NCBI RefSeq assembly: GCF_005502935.1
Contig: NZ_SCMP01000012.1
Location: forward strand, 62,001 to 126,000
DNA length: 64,000 bases
Origin: Pseudomonas sp. 2FG
GTDB lineage: Bacteria; Pseudomonadota; Gammaproteobacteria; Pseudomonadales; Pseudomonadaceae
Direction of reading: 5' to 3'
Part shown: one piece after another, positions 1 to 7,770 of the stretch
How positions within the stretch are numbered: position 1 is the first letter of the stretch
Layout: every line of letters starts with the position of its first letter
Program-made: the position numbers and the translations under genes
Notes under the pieces: model-generated
Databases searched by the model: none
Seen by the model: the letters and a program-made list of their open reading frames with translations, nothing else
What the model was told of the DNA's origin: nothing

Positions 1-540
1 CGTTTGGTTGCGTTTCGTAGGGAGGCTTTTGGTTCCTCGACATCTCTACTTAATCCAAGTTGGAGACCATCTTTAACAACTGGAACGGTGCTCAGATTCT
101 TGGATGGGGAAAATACTCGATATTTGATGTGCTTTACACCGGCTTGTGATGCTTTGCGAATAGAAGAGCCCAGGCCTTTTGTTTTTCTGGAGGGTAGGGA
201 GTGTACCAAGCCATACAACTTGGTGGTGAAGGAGGACGACGGTCGTTCAGTTGGTCTGTATTTTGATAAAAAATATCCTAGTGTTCTTACTTTCTTATTT
301 TCAGCTGACCAGGAAACGCAGCGTGTGAGAGGCATTAAAAAAGCCTTCGAGGGTGATGGAGTTAACTTTGTTTTTAACTCTGCAGGAGAACTGTCTAAGG
401 AATTTACATGGCTTGGCGAAATTCGTTACAGCCGAGCGGCGAGTGAAATGGCAAGTCTTGCCAATGTTTGGATGCGAATCGGGATAGTTGATTCTGAGTA
501 TCTGCGTTTGGCTGGTAAAGGGCGTTTTGACTTTGGCTAA
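1..540 (+). CDS. Unrecognised protein, 5' end outside the window
   Basis: An open frame runs from the first base to a TAA at 540 and shows no convincing internal start, so at least 179 C-terminal residues of a longer gene are present. The stretch is AT-richer than the rest of the window. It contains a CFTPACDALR motif (two cysteines), an aromatic-rich middle and ends with RFDFG. I do not recognise the family with confidence. The Cys-Thr-Pro-x-Cys-Asp pattern reminds me of C-terminal regions of receiver-domain proteins found in defence-type islands, but that is a weak impression. It lies inside the integrative element and is closed by a strong terminator. Confidence 0.6.
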   Translation, partial: RLVAFRREAFGSSTSLLNPSWRPSLTTGTVLRFLDGENTRYLMCFTPACDALRIEEPRPFVFLEGRECTKPYNLVVKEDDGRSVGLYFDKKYPSVLTFLFSADQETQRVRGIKKAFEGDGVNFVFNSAGELSKEFTWLGEIRYSRAASEMASLANVWMRIGIVDSEYLRLAGKGRFDFG

Positions 541-546
541 ATTTGA

Positions 547-583
547 AAGGGGACCCTATCTGTGTAGGGTCCCCTTATTTTTA
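547..583 (+). terminator. Rho-independent terminator after the first gene
   Basis: A perfect 12-bp stem (AAGGGGACCCTA at 547-558 paired with 565-576) closes a six-base loop and is followed by ATTTTTAT. It sits directly behind the stop codon of the partial gene. Confidence 0.9.
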
Positions 584-913
584 TATCCTTCTGCGGGCAT
601 ACCATCGCCTAGTCACCTCCTTGCTGATCGCTATCCCGCGTTTTGACGGGTCAAGTTTCGGTTGGCTGCATCGTAGTCTGGGCTGGTCTGGCCCATCTTA
701 GGTGCGGCTTCGCCGCTGGCGATCCACCAGCGGTATTGGAGTAGGGGTTATTACGCTCTTTTAACTCAATCCTACTGACTCGAGCCTCTTTGCTGCAAGG
801 CACTGTTTTCCATCGATTCGACCCAGTCGAGGTTTTCCTGAACAAGCTGATCTATGCCTGCCATAGATGCAGTGGTTCTAACACGACTCTAATCTGCACA
901 TTTTCGATTAGTA
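584..913. other. Non-coding stretch inside the integrative element
   Basis: I see no credible gene here. Short frames on both strands lack a ribosome binding site and recognisable motifs. The region separates the terminator at 547-583 from the degenerate integrase end. Confidence 0.5.
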
Positions 914-1324
914 CTACAGTGTGTTTTCTGTCCTATCGACAACGGTCAGAGACGCTAAATGTTGTCCAAGAACATGCCAAGATTCAGCCGTCTCTCGGGA
1001 ATAGCTGTGTCTTTGGTAAATGCACTTAACCTTATTTTCTTCGGTGTGGTTAAGGTATCGCTCGGCAATTTCGGGTAGTACTCCTAGTGCCGTCATCATT
1101 GTGGCGCCAGTCCTGCGTAGGTCGTATGGCGTCCATTTACCGCCCAGGAGCAGCAGGGCCTGCGCTTTGGCGCTTCTGTTGCTCATGATCCCTTTGCCAG
1201 GTTCCTGCTGGCGATCGCCGAGCTGTTTAGTAACGGTCTTGGAGCAAACAGGGCCTGAGTCGTCCGTATTCGGATAGCACCAAGTGGATTTTCCATTTAT
1301 CTGCTTGAGACGGTTGTCCGTCAC
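914..1324 (-). pseudogene. Second integrase C-terminal domain, fragment
   Basis: These 136 codons correspond to only the last quarter of a P4-type tyrosine recombinase. They keep a WTPYDLRRTGATMM block (the H-x-x-R box, but with Tyr in place of the box His), an NH pair in NHTEEN, and a C-terminal Tyr-rich stretch (IYQRHSY). They parallel the C-terminus of the intact integrase next door (TVTKQLGDRQ against TVSKLIGDRQ) but differ at many positions. The frame begins with GTG overlapping the TGA of the intact integrase (GTGA), so it could be translated by coupling. N-terminal SAM-like and catalytic Arg regions are missing. I read it as the remnant of an earlier integrase; a small accessory protein is a less likely alternative. 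Confidence 0.7.
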
Positions 1325-2739
1325 CTTCTGACCTCTAGAAGCAGTGGCACGACGTTACTGGAATTCAGGATCGCCTCGACGCGCTCACCCAATAGCCTCC
1401 AGGCTTCGGTTTTCTCTTTTGCATAGTCGTGGTGCAGATAGTGCCGGCGCACCTTGGAACCGCCCAGTAGGTGGTTCTGGCAGCGGTCGATGATCTCCAG
1501 GGTGACACCCAGCTCCTGCATCATCGTCGCGCCAGTGCGACGTAGATCGTGCGGTGTCCACTCTCCCTTTGCGCCTTTGCCCAGTACAAGCGAGTCGTCA
1601 TGATGGCGGCCAGTTAGGGGCTTGCTGCGATTTTTGAAGCAGCACTGTCGATCGCCTATAAGTTTGCTCACGGTCTTGGTGTCGACGTGGCTGCGCTCGT
1701 CCTTGCCAGGGAAACAGAAGGCTGTGTGCCCGGTTTCTGCGTGCAGCCGTTTGAATTGCGCCAGCGCGAACGGTGAGAGGAAAACGTGGTGGTCCTGGCG
1801 CTTGCCCTTATGCCCCTTGGTCGCTTCAGCCGGGATAAACCAGGTGCCTTTGTCCAGGTCCACATGGCGCCACTCGGCTTTGAGCAGTTCGCCGATGCGA
1901 CAGAGGGTGCTCAGGCAGATCCACACGGCGCACTGTACGCGCGGGTTGACCGGACGGATGCCGGAGTATTTCTGGCCGGCGGGCAGGGCGTCATAGTCGC
2001 TCTCCAAGCGGGCGAATATGTCGCGCAATTCGCGGATTTCGTCAGGGGAGAGCAGGCGGTCGCGCTGTTCTTGGTAGTCGTGGTCGAGCAGTTTCTTCAC
2101 GTCTACCAGGTCGGCTGGGTTTCCGTCGGCCATCAGGGTGCGCCATGGCTTGCGCTTTTCAGCCCAGCGCAGCATCTGGCCGATGTCTTTGCTGCGGATG
2201 ACCATAGCGCGGTTCAGTCCACGGGATTTGACAGAGCGAAGGACCGCCAACAGGTCTTTCTCGGTCAGGTTGCGCAGAGGCTTCTTGCCGATGTGAGGCA
2301 GGACGTCCTTGGTGAAGCTGCGGCGCAGTTCGGCATTGCCATCTTGGCGCGATACGCCGTCTTGCAGCCACTCTTCGAATAGGTCGGACACTGTCTTGTT
2401 TTCTACCGCCTGGCGTTCGGCTTCGGCAATGGTGGCGGCGATGGCGGCTTGAGCCTCGATCTTGGCGGCTTTTCGAGCTGCGGTTGGATCGATGCCTTTG
2501 GATGCGGTTGCCTTCACTTCGTCACGTTCGGCACGTATCTGGGCCAGCGATTTCTTGGGCCAGGTGCCTAGTCGTTGGTCGCGCTTGATCCCGTCCAACT
2601 TGAACTCATAGCGAAATTGCACCGTGACACCACGAACACCCGCTCGGACTTTGGCAACAATTCCACCATCCTCACGCAGTGTTTTGCCGTCATCGGCAGA
2701 GGTGAGCGCTTCCAGTTGCTTTGCGGTTAGCTTCGCCAC
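1321..2739 (-). CDS. P4-type tyrosine integrase
   Basis: A 472-residue site-specific recombinase. The N-terminus (1-90) has the DUF4102-like arm-binding fold typical of island integrases (VRAGVRGVTVQFRYEF, RLGTWPKKSLAQIRAER). A SAM-like core-binding domain spans about 115-210. The catalytic domain spans about 225-455 with Arg281 (CRIGELL), Lys near 308-313, the HxxR box at His397-Arg400 (WTPHDLRRTGAT), His423 and a nucleophile Tyr434 or Tyr439 in RRHYLHHDY. The start is GTG, with AAGGGG six bases upstream. It is transcribed away from the tRNA-Pro fragment at 2929-2974. The residues needed for activity appear intact. Confidence 0.9.
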   Translation of the reverse strand: MAKLTAKQLEALTSADDGKTLREDGGIVAKVRAGVRGVTVQFRYEFKLDGIKRDQRLGTWPKKSLAQIRAERDEVKATASKGIDPTAARKAAKIEAQAAIAATIAEAERQAVENKTVSDLFEEWLQDGVSRQDGNAELRRSFTKDVLPHIGKKPLRNLTEKDLLAVLRSVKSRGLNRAMVIRSKDIGQMLRWAEKRKPWRTLMADGNPADLVDVKKLLDHDYQEQRDRLLSPDEIRELRDIFARLESDYDALPAGQKYSGIRPVNPRVQCAVWICLSTLCRIGELLKAEWRHVDLDKGTWFIPAEATKGHKGKRQDHHVFLSPFALAQFKRLHAETGHTAFCFPGKDERSHVDTKTVSKLIGDRQCCFKNRSKPLTGRHHDDSLVLGKGAKGEWTPHDLRRTGATMMQELGVTLEIIDRCQNHLLGGSKVRRHYLHHDYAKEKTEAWRLLGERVEAILNSSNVVPLLLEVRR

Positions 2740-2772
2740 TTCCTACCCCTTGCATCGTCTGGGTCATCAGAA

Positions 2773-2796
2773 TTTTGCCCCCACTTTTGCCCCACC
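2773..2796. repeat. Tandem 12-bp repeat upstream of the integrase
   Basis: Two near-identical units, TTTTGCCCCCAC and TTTTGCCCCACC, lie head to tail between the integrase start and the attachment site. Repeats of this kind next to int genes are candidate arm-type binding sites of the recombinase. Confidence 0.6.
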
Positions 2797-2928
2797 GAAT
2801 CGCTTGGCTGTCGGTAGACGCTGGTGGATCGTGTTGGAGGCTAAAATAGCCTGAAAGCCTCGTATTTACTAGGATGTAGGTGTTCCATTGGCGTCCGTGA
2901 GAGTCTATGGGAATCCATGAAATAAGCG

Positions 2929-2974
2929 CATGGGGTGCTAGGGGTCGAGTGTTCGAATCACTCCGTCCCGACCA
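2929..2974 (+). other. 3' part of tRNA-Pro(GGG): attachment site
   Basis: The sequence reproduces a tRNA from the anticodon loop to CCA: loop ATGGGGT with anticodon GGG, 3' anticodon strand GCTAG, T-arm GAGTG-TTCGAAT-CACTC, 3' acceptor strand CGTCCCG, discriminator A and encoded CCA. The matching 5' half (acceptor CGGGACG, D-arm) is absent upstream. This is the pattern left when an element integrates in a tRNA 3' end: the truncated copy sits at one border and the intact tRNA at the other, presumably left of the window. The native terminator follows at 2991. Confidence 0.85.
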
Positions 2975-2990
2975 TATTTTTCAATGACTT

Positions 2991-3023
2991 AGCCCGGTTC
3001 GGCAACGACCGGGCTTTGTTGTT
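2991..3023 (+). terminator. Terminator of the tRNA-Pro locus
   Basis: AGCCCGGT (2991-2998) pairs with ACCGGGCT (3008-3015), followed by a T-rich run. Its place right after the tRNA fragment suggests it is the original tRNA terminator, so the chromosome proper begins here. Confidence 0.8.
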
Positions 3024-3040
3024 TCTGGGGTTTGGTGTTT

Positions 3041-3065
3041 TTGGTAGTGAATTGGTAGTGAATTG
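3041..3065. repeat. Tandem 11-bp repeat beside the attachment site
   Basis: TTGGTAGTGAA occurs twice in tandem (3041-3051, 3052-3062) and a third copy begins with TTG. It lies on the chromosomal side of the tRNA-Pro fragment and may be an integrase-related site of another element. Confidence 0.5.
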
Positions 3066-3187
3066 AGATTGGCTGGCGCAGCTACTCCTGATTGTTCAGA
3101 TCTGCGGTCAGAAGCTGCTCATTCCTTTCTCGGGAATCTATTGGGTGTGCTAAGTGCTTCTGGCTTACAGCGGTAATCCCCACCCAG

Positions 3188-3391
3188 CTACGAGTCTATG
3201 TCGTGCAACAAGCGCCTCAGCTCCGCCAGGGTAAATCGCCAGCCATGGCGGCGGGCCTGTGCATCTTCTTGGGATTCGCCCTTGAGTTGGATGGGGTAGA
3301 CGTTATATGGCAAGTCTCCCCTGTGGTCCTTGCTCTGGCAGGGGATGGCTGAATTGCGTGAATTTGCGTACCCGGTTTTGTCAGCCTGCCT
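3188..3391 (-). pseudogene. Short open frame without a start, unrecognised
   Basis: The minus strand is open from 3391 to a TAG at 3188-3190 and ends in RRHGWRFTLAELRRLLHDIDS, a plausible amphipathic C-terminus. No ATG or GTG with a ribosome site precedes it; an in-frame TAG lies at 3392-3394. It may be the tail of a decayed small accessory gene. The remainder of 3024-3688 shows no other gene, only diverged intergenic repeat sequence near 3620-3690. Confidence 0.3.
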
Positions 3392-3688
3392 CTATCTGAT
3401 TGCCGGGCTTCCGGTTCGGCTATTGATAGTACAGGTTGGGGCGATTCTAGGTGCCTCTCACAGGTCTTGGGTTACCCCAGTACCAGCTTGCGTAATTGCA
3501 CTAACTTGACCACCCGTTTGCACACCAACTGACCAGTCATTTGCATTCACGCTGACCAGCTGTTTGCAGTTGATCAGTGTCAGCGGGTGCCACTCAGGGG
3601 GAGTGCGTCAGCCAGGCACTGAAGGGCAGCAACCGACCCATAGCTGCCGCTCGCCTCTGGCCGCAACCAGCCAGAAACAGACTATTCC

Positions 3689-4165
3689 TTATCTCGCAGG
3701 ATCAAGAGTCGCTTTTTCTCTAACTCCTGCTTTTTCAAGCATTTCTATAAGTGATTCTGGCCAAACTGTTTCCCTCGTTGCTTTCAGCGCACAGATAGAC
3801 CACCAGCGATAATCGGCCATTACCTCGTTTTCGTGTGGTGTCCATTCCAAGCGGGATACTTTTTGACTGCCCGCTCGCACTATGAAATACCGTTCGATGG
3901 ACATCACCATTTCACCGGAAGGCAAACGCATCGCGAACTCTCGATCTGCTATAGGCTCGCCTACTGAGGAGACAGTTATGCCTGTTTCTTCGCGCAGCTC
4001 ACGTATCGCAGCGCATTGAAATGTTTCTCCATCTTCGAGTCCCCCACCAGGCGTTGCCCAGTATTCCTCACCCGCTAGCGCTCCATTTCTATGGCTGAAC
4101 TTGAAAAGAAGCACTTTTTCAGAGGCACTAATAATCAGTAGTCTTGATGACCTTCGCTCGCGCAC
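3689..4165 (-). CDS. Nudix hydrolase
   Basis: A 158-residue protein that should hydrolyse a nucleoside-diphosphate-linked substrate, in the cytoplasm. The Nudix box is complete: Gly41-x5-Glu47-x7-Arg55-Glu-Leu-x-Glu59-Glu60-x-Gly62-Ile (G...ETFQCAAIRELREETGI). The box is preceded by YWATPGGGLEDGE, the usual lead-in strand. The start is GTG at 4165. The substrate cannot be told from sequence; similar single-domain proteins include NTP pyrophosphohydrolases and 8-oxo-dGTPases. It stands alone, convergent with nothing nearby, in an accessory gene patch next to the integration site. Confidence 0.85.
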   Translation of the reverse strand: MRERRSSRLLIISASEKVLLFKFSHRNGALAGEEYWATPGGGLEDGETFQCAAIRELREETGITVSSVGEPIADREFAMRLPSGEMVMSIERYFIVRAGSQKVSRLEWTPHENEVMADYRWWSICALKATRETVWPESLIEMLEKAGVREKATLDPAR

Positions 4166-4438
4166 TTTATATATCCGAGAGGAAACGGGGCGGCATCATA
4201 TCATCACGACCTTTGCCTGCCGTTAGGAAGCGTCTCGCCTTAAAAGGCTGCGTCCGGCAATAGACTGCTAAAAGAGCCAAAGCTCAGCCAAGTGCCCGGC
4301 CTCCCTGCGCACGTAGCAGCCGCGTGTGGGAGGCGCTAACATTCCACTTCGCATAAAGGTTGCCTCGAAGCACCTGTAGCGCGGACGCACAACATCTGCA
4401 TCTCCGATGCCAAGCCAACGGTACATGGAGCAAGCACC

Positions 4439-4948
4439 ATGGCGCTAACTAGCAAAATCTTGCCCTATGACAGTAGTTGGCCGGCACGCTTCCTTGCTGC
4501 CAAGCAGCAGATCGCCATAGCATTTGGCGCTGAGCTTATCGGCATCCACCATGTCGGAAGCACTGCCGTTCCAGGACTCGCAGCCAAACCAGAGATCGAC
4601 ATATTAGTCGAGGTTTCAGAGCACCTAAACGAACCCTCTCGCCAAAATGTCATGGGTGGACTCGGTTACGTACGCGGAAGCGATCTGTCGGAAGGACACC
4701 ATTTTTATCGTCGAGATGTTGATGGCGTGCGAACACATAAGATCCACATCTGCATCACCGGCCACAGTCAGATCGGAAGAATGCTGCGCTTTCGTGAGCG
4801 GCTTAGGAGAGACCCAGCAATCCGCCAGCGTTATCAAGAGTTGAAACTTGAACTGGAAACAAGCAATACCGGCGGCATCGGCGAATACCTCGCTCGTAAG
4901 GCCCCTTTCATTGATGAGGTTATGGCGGAATCGACATCAAGCCCCTGA
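4439..4948 (+). CDS. GrpB/UPF0157 family protein
   Basis: A 169-residue protein of the GrpB family, which belongs to the nucleotidyltransferase fold. The diagnostic stretch HHVGSTAVPGLAAKPEID (about 37-54) contains the GS motif and the acidic pair position, preceded by the YDSSWPARF opening common to the family. A charged C-terminal helix follows. Some family members are linked to dephospho-CoA metabolism or carry fused domains, but the role of the stand-alone form is unsettled. A weak GGAG-like site precedes the ATG. It lies among single accessory genes with no operon partner. Confidence 0.85.
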   Translation: MALTSKILPYDSSWPARFLAAKQQIAIAFGAELIGIHHVGSTAVPGLAAKPEIDILVEVSEHLNEPSRQNVMGGLGYVRGSDLSEGHHFYRRDVDGVRTHKIHICITGHSQIGRMLRFRERLRRDPAIRQRYQELKLELETSNTGGIGEYLARKAPFIDEVMAESTSSP

Positions 4949-5120
4949 GATGGAGTCGCATTGGCGGTGGTTTTGGATCGTTGATTGAACGCCAAAGGTT
5001 CACAGTCAACCCACAAATCCGAAGACTCCCAAGGACTGACTTGATCCGAACGCTGTCGTTAGACAGCGCAGTCAGTCTGCGATTTAAATTGACCCCATGT
5101 TTCCAGGATGATCTTCCAAA

Positions 5121-5522
5121 ATGATTGAATACTTTCAGGGCAGCTGCCTTTGCGGTGCCGTCAAATATGAAATCCGATCTCGCCCCAAAGCGCTGAGCCA
5201 CTGCCATTGCAGCCAATGCCGTAAAGGTCATGGAGCCGCATTCGCCAGCTATGGCAGTGTATTGCGTAGTGACCTACACCTGGTTCAGGGCGCGGATGAC
5301 GTCAAGTCCTACTCTTCCTCGGCAGCAGTGCTTCGCCAGTTCTGCGCCCACTGTGGGTCGTCGCTGTTTTGGTCTAAAAACCAAGGTGAATACGCCGACT
5401 GGATCTCGATAGCGCTCGGTACGCTGGACACTCCATTCGCGACGGAGAAGCAGAGGCACATTCAGGTGAGATCCAAGGCGCCATGGTATGAAATTCAGGA
5501 TTCTTGGCCACAGTCCGACTGA
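5121..5522 (+). CDS. GFA-family (Mss4-like) zinc protein
   Basis: A 133-residue protein of the glutathione-dependent formaldehyde-activating (GFA) family. Zinc ligands are visible as CLCGAV (Cys9, Cys11), CHCSQCRK (about residues 28-33) and CAHCGS (about 75-78). The family binds zinc in two sites and some members bind S-hydroxymethyl-glutathione; many homologues have no shown activity. Linked formaldehyde chemistry is tempting because vanillate demethylation in this window releases formaldehyde, but the gene is 25 kb away and no direct link is visible. Confidence 0.8.
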   Translation: MIEYFQGSCLCGAVKYEIRSRPKALSHCHCSQCRKGHGAAFASYGSVLRSDLHLVQGADDVKSYSSSAAVLRQFCAHCGSSLFWSKNQGEYADWISIALGTLDTPFATEKQRHIQVRSKAPWYEIQDSWPQSD

Positions 5523-5568
5523 ACGCGCTGGGGCGAAAGCGGGAATGAAACGTCGTAGCCGAAGCGCT

Positions 5569-6129
5569 TCAGCCTATCGGGATAATCTTCAGGTTCGGCC
5601 AGGTTGCGAGCCAGTTCTTTGAGCGAAGGCGGTTCAGATAGATCTGTCGCTTATCTGCCTGGAACTTCGCCGTAGGTCGGACGACAAGGTTAAAGAGATC
5701 GTCTAGGCCGAGTGGTGCCGCGACCTCGATCATACCCTCTATTCCAAGCCGTACAGCTACGGCGGTGGCCGTTTCCGGCCAGTGGGTCATGGCATCGACC
5801 GCCGAGGTATAAGGTAGGTCAGCGTTGCGGAGGTGCATGCGCGCCTGGTTTTTTACAGACCAGTTGAGAGTACTGTCCATGCCCCGCAGAGTTGCTTCAA
5901 TCTCAGCATCTACTTTTGCCGTAGCACGCTCGTTATCGAACCAAATGACATCGACATCCGGCGGTAGCGGTGAAGCGTTTCGCTGATGCAGGTGATCCCA
6001 TATCGCGCTGCGCACGAAGCCCGCAGCAATCCAGCAATCGGGAAGCTCTAGCTCTTGCACCAGACGGAGTATCCGCCAACGTACCGGATCGGCAGCGATG
6101 ATGGTCTGTACCTGCGAGAGCTGGATCAT
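5569..6129 (-). CDS. Nucleotidyltransferase-like protein (DUF925 family)
   Basis: A 186-residue protein matching the NTP_transf_6/DUF925 pattern: CWIAAGFVRSAIWDHLH near 32-48 (helix and GG-like turn), then PPDVDVIWFD near 57-66 with the paired acidic residues expected of the fold. The middle carries the family's NQARMHLRN and DAMTHWPETATAVAVR blocks. Its substrate is not known. It is followed by intergenic repeat-like sequence and convergent with nothing. Confidence 0.8.
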   Translation of the reverse strand: MIQLSQVQTIIAADPVRWRILRLVQELELPDCWIAAGFVRSAIWDHLHQRNASPLPPDVDVIWFDNERATAKVDAEIEATLRGMDSTLNWSVKNQARMHLRNADLPYTSAVDAMTHWPETATAVAVRLGIEGMIEVAAPLGLDDLFNLVVRPTAKFQADKRQIYLNRLRSKNWLATWPNLKIIPIG

Positions 6130-6189
6130 CGGCGTGGGCCTATATGTTCAAAGTCGGAACGAGAGACTACCAATCCGGCTGCGTTAATG

Positions 6190-6275
6190 TCCGCTTCTGG
6201 CCGTTTTCTGCCCGTTACCGACCCAAAGGGCCTGTGGAATTCGGCTGAAACCGGCCAGAAACAGTCATTGAATAT
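6190..6275. repeat. Diverged intergenic repeat
   Basis: This stretch shares short blocks (CTTCTGGCCG, ACCGACCCA, GCCAGAAACAG) with 3620-3690 and, more weakly, with 16375-16500. The blocks resemble degraded copies of a common Pseudomonas intergenic repeat. Function unknown. Confidence 0.4.
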
Positions 6276-6353
6276 CTACAAGTTTAGGGGCGACTCACAC
6301 CTCAGTATGTCGTTCAGAAAAAACAGGTCGTCACCCGTTCGCGTTGATTCAAC

Positions 6354-7541
6354 TCACGCCGGTAAACATTCAGTTATTGAAAGGTGGGGCAGGGCTGGCA
6401 ACCAGTCCTTGATCTGTTTGGCAAGCAAAAGGCGATCTCTTATGGCGGTTTCTCCCATAAGTGCAAAGCCATGAAGCTCACCCCCCGTTGACCGATATTC
6501 ACCACGCCAGCCATCGGGCAGCGTTTTGTTCAGCCATTGGCCATCGATACCTGAGGCTGGTGGACAGATAACGGTGGGGCAGGCGGGTGTTTTGACGGTC
6601 ACTGGAAACGCCGGATAGTGCACAGGCGTGGGCTGGCCGCTGAGCGTGGCCGCGAGAGCGCGAGCCTGAGCCATCAGCGGCAACACAAACGGCAGCACCC
6701 AACCGTCAATTTGCACAACGTCACCGAGGGCATAAATGTCCGGGTGTGAGGTTTGCAGCATTTGATCGGTGACGATGCCGCGCTGCACTGCAAGGCCAGC
6801 AGCGGTGGCGAGTTCAGCCCTCGGCATCAGCCCGACAGCAGACAACACCATGTCAGCGTCCAGGACGCTGGCGTCATCGAGTGTGAGTTTCAATGAAGCT
6901 GCGCTTCGGTCGACGCGAGCGATGCTGCTGCCGAAACGAAAGCGCACCCCCGCTTGTTCAAGTTGTTTCTGCAAGGCGGCCCCACCCTCAACCGGGAGCA
7001 GGCGCCCCAGAGGGTGGGGCGCACAGTCGACCACCGTCACCGCAAAACCATGTCCCGCCAAATCGTTGGCAAACTCACAGCCGATCAGTCCGGCGCCCAG
7101 CAACACAACGCTTCGCTTGCCGATCAGAGCTTCTCTGAACGAGGCATAATCGAGTCTGTTGTTGACCGAGAGCACTTGATCGACAGCATCGCCAGCAAGA
7201 GGCAGGCGAACCGGATTTGCTCCGCAGGCCAGGACCAGTTTGCTCCAGGCAAGCGTCTGGCCATCGACCAACAGGGTGTTCGCCTGCGGATCGATCATGG
7301 ACACACAAACGCCAGTGAGAATGGTTGCATTGAGCTGTTTGGCCATCTCATCGGCCGGCATTTGCAGCAGTTGATCGGCTGACTTGCCGTCCTTAAAGGC
7401 GTTCGACAGGCGAGGCTTGGAATAGAACGCGCCATCGTCGTCGGTCAGCAATACCAAAGGCGCATTCGGTTCACGTTTGCGGTACTCGCGCGCCAGGGTA
7501 TAGCCCGCTAGCCCTGTACCAACAATTATCAGTGGCTTCAT
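6354..7541 (-). CDS. Rubredoxin-NAD(+) reductase
   Basis: A 395-residue FAD protein that passes electrons from NADH to rubredoxin. It opens with an FAD-binding GTGLAGYT at about 8-15, contains a second dinucleotide motif for NADH (VVLLGAGLIGCEFA, about 146-159) and the late FAD contact YALGDVVQ near 273-280. Length and layout match AlkT/RubB-type reductases. The rubredoxin and its membrane oxygenase/desaturase lie just upstream on the same strand (67 bases between rubredoxin stop and this start), so the three probably form one electron-transfer operon. Confidence 0.9.
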   Translation of the reverse strand: MKPLIIVGTGLAGYTLAREYRKREPNAPLVLLTDDDGAFYSKPRLSNAFKDGKSADQLLQMPADEMAKQLNATILTGVCVSMIDPQANTLLVDGQTLAWSKLVLACGANPVRLPLAGDAVDQVLSVNNRLDYASFREALIGKRSVVLLGAGLIGCEFANDLAGHGFAVTVVDCAPHPLGRLLPVEGGAALQKQLEQAGVRFRFGSSIARVDRSAASLKLTLDDASVLDADMVLSAVGLMPRAELATAAGLAVQRGIVTDQMLQTSHPDIYALGDVVQIDGWVLPFVLPLMAQARALAATLSGQPTPVHYPAFPVTVKTPACPTVICPPASGIDGQWLNKTLPDGWRGEYRSTGGELHGFALMGETAIRDRLLLAKQIKDWLPALPHLSITECLPA

Positions 7542-7608
7542 CTCAGATTTGCTCCGTACCCATTGTTGGAATGCACTTGGATGCCCTTCACTGATGGGAA
7601 CTCAGGAC

Positions 7609-7770
7609 TCACAGAAGGACGAAATCGCTTTTGGTGACGCCACAATCCGGGCATACCCAACTGTCCGGCACGTCCTCCCAGCGGGTCCCAGGCGCAATAC
7701 CCTCTTGTGGCGCGCCCAGCGCTTCGTCATAGATGTGGCCGCAGATTTCACAGAGGTATTGGCGAAACAT
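7609..7770 (-). CDS. Rubredoxin
   Basis: A 53-residue electron carrier with one Fe(SCys)4 centre: Cys7-x2-Cys10-Gly and Cys40-x2-Cys43-Gly, plus the conserved YDEALGAP and WVCPDCG surroundings. The ATG overlaps the TGA of the upstream oxygenase/desaturase (TGATG), which indicates translational coupling and a fixed partner. A longer open frame exists in this phase but the ATG at 7770 gives the exact rubredoxin length. It should shuttle electrons between the reductase at 6354-7541 and the di-iron enzyme at 7770-8687. Confidence 0.95.
   Translation of the reverse strand: MFRQYLCEICGHIYDEALGAPQEGIAPGTRWEDVPDSWVCPDCGVTKSDFVLL

Noticed and set aside
651..845. A 64-codon minus-strand frame near the integrase fragment
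   Set aside because: It shows no coding signature or start signal and resembles no family I know.
5041..5120. Possible insertion-sequence end (TTTAAATTGACCCC)
   Set aside because: The short string recalls IS termini but no transposase, partner end or target duplication is visible.
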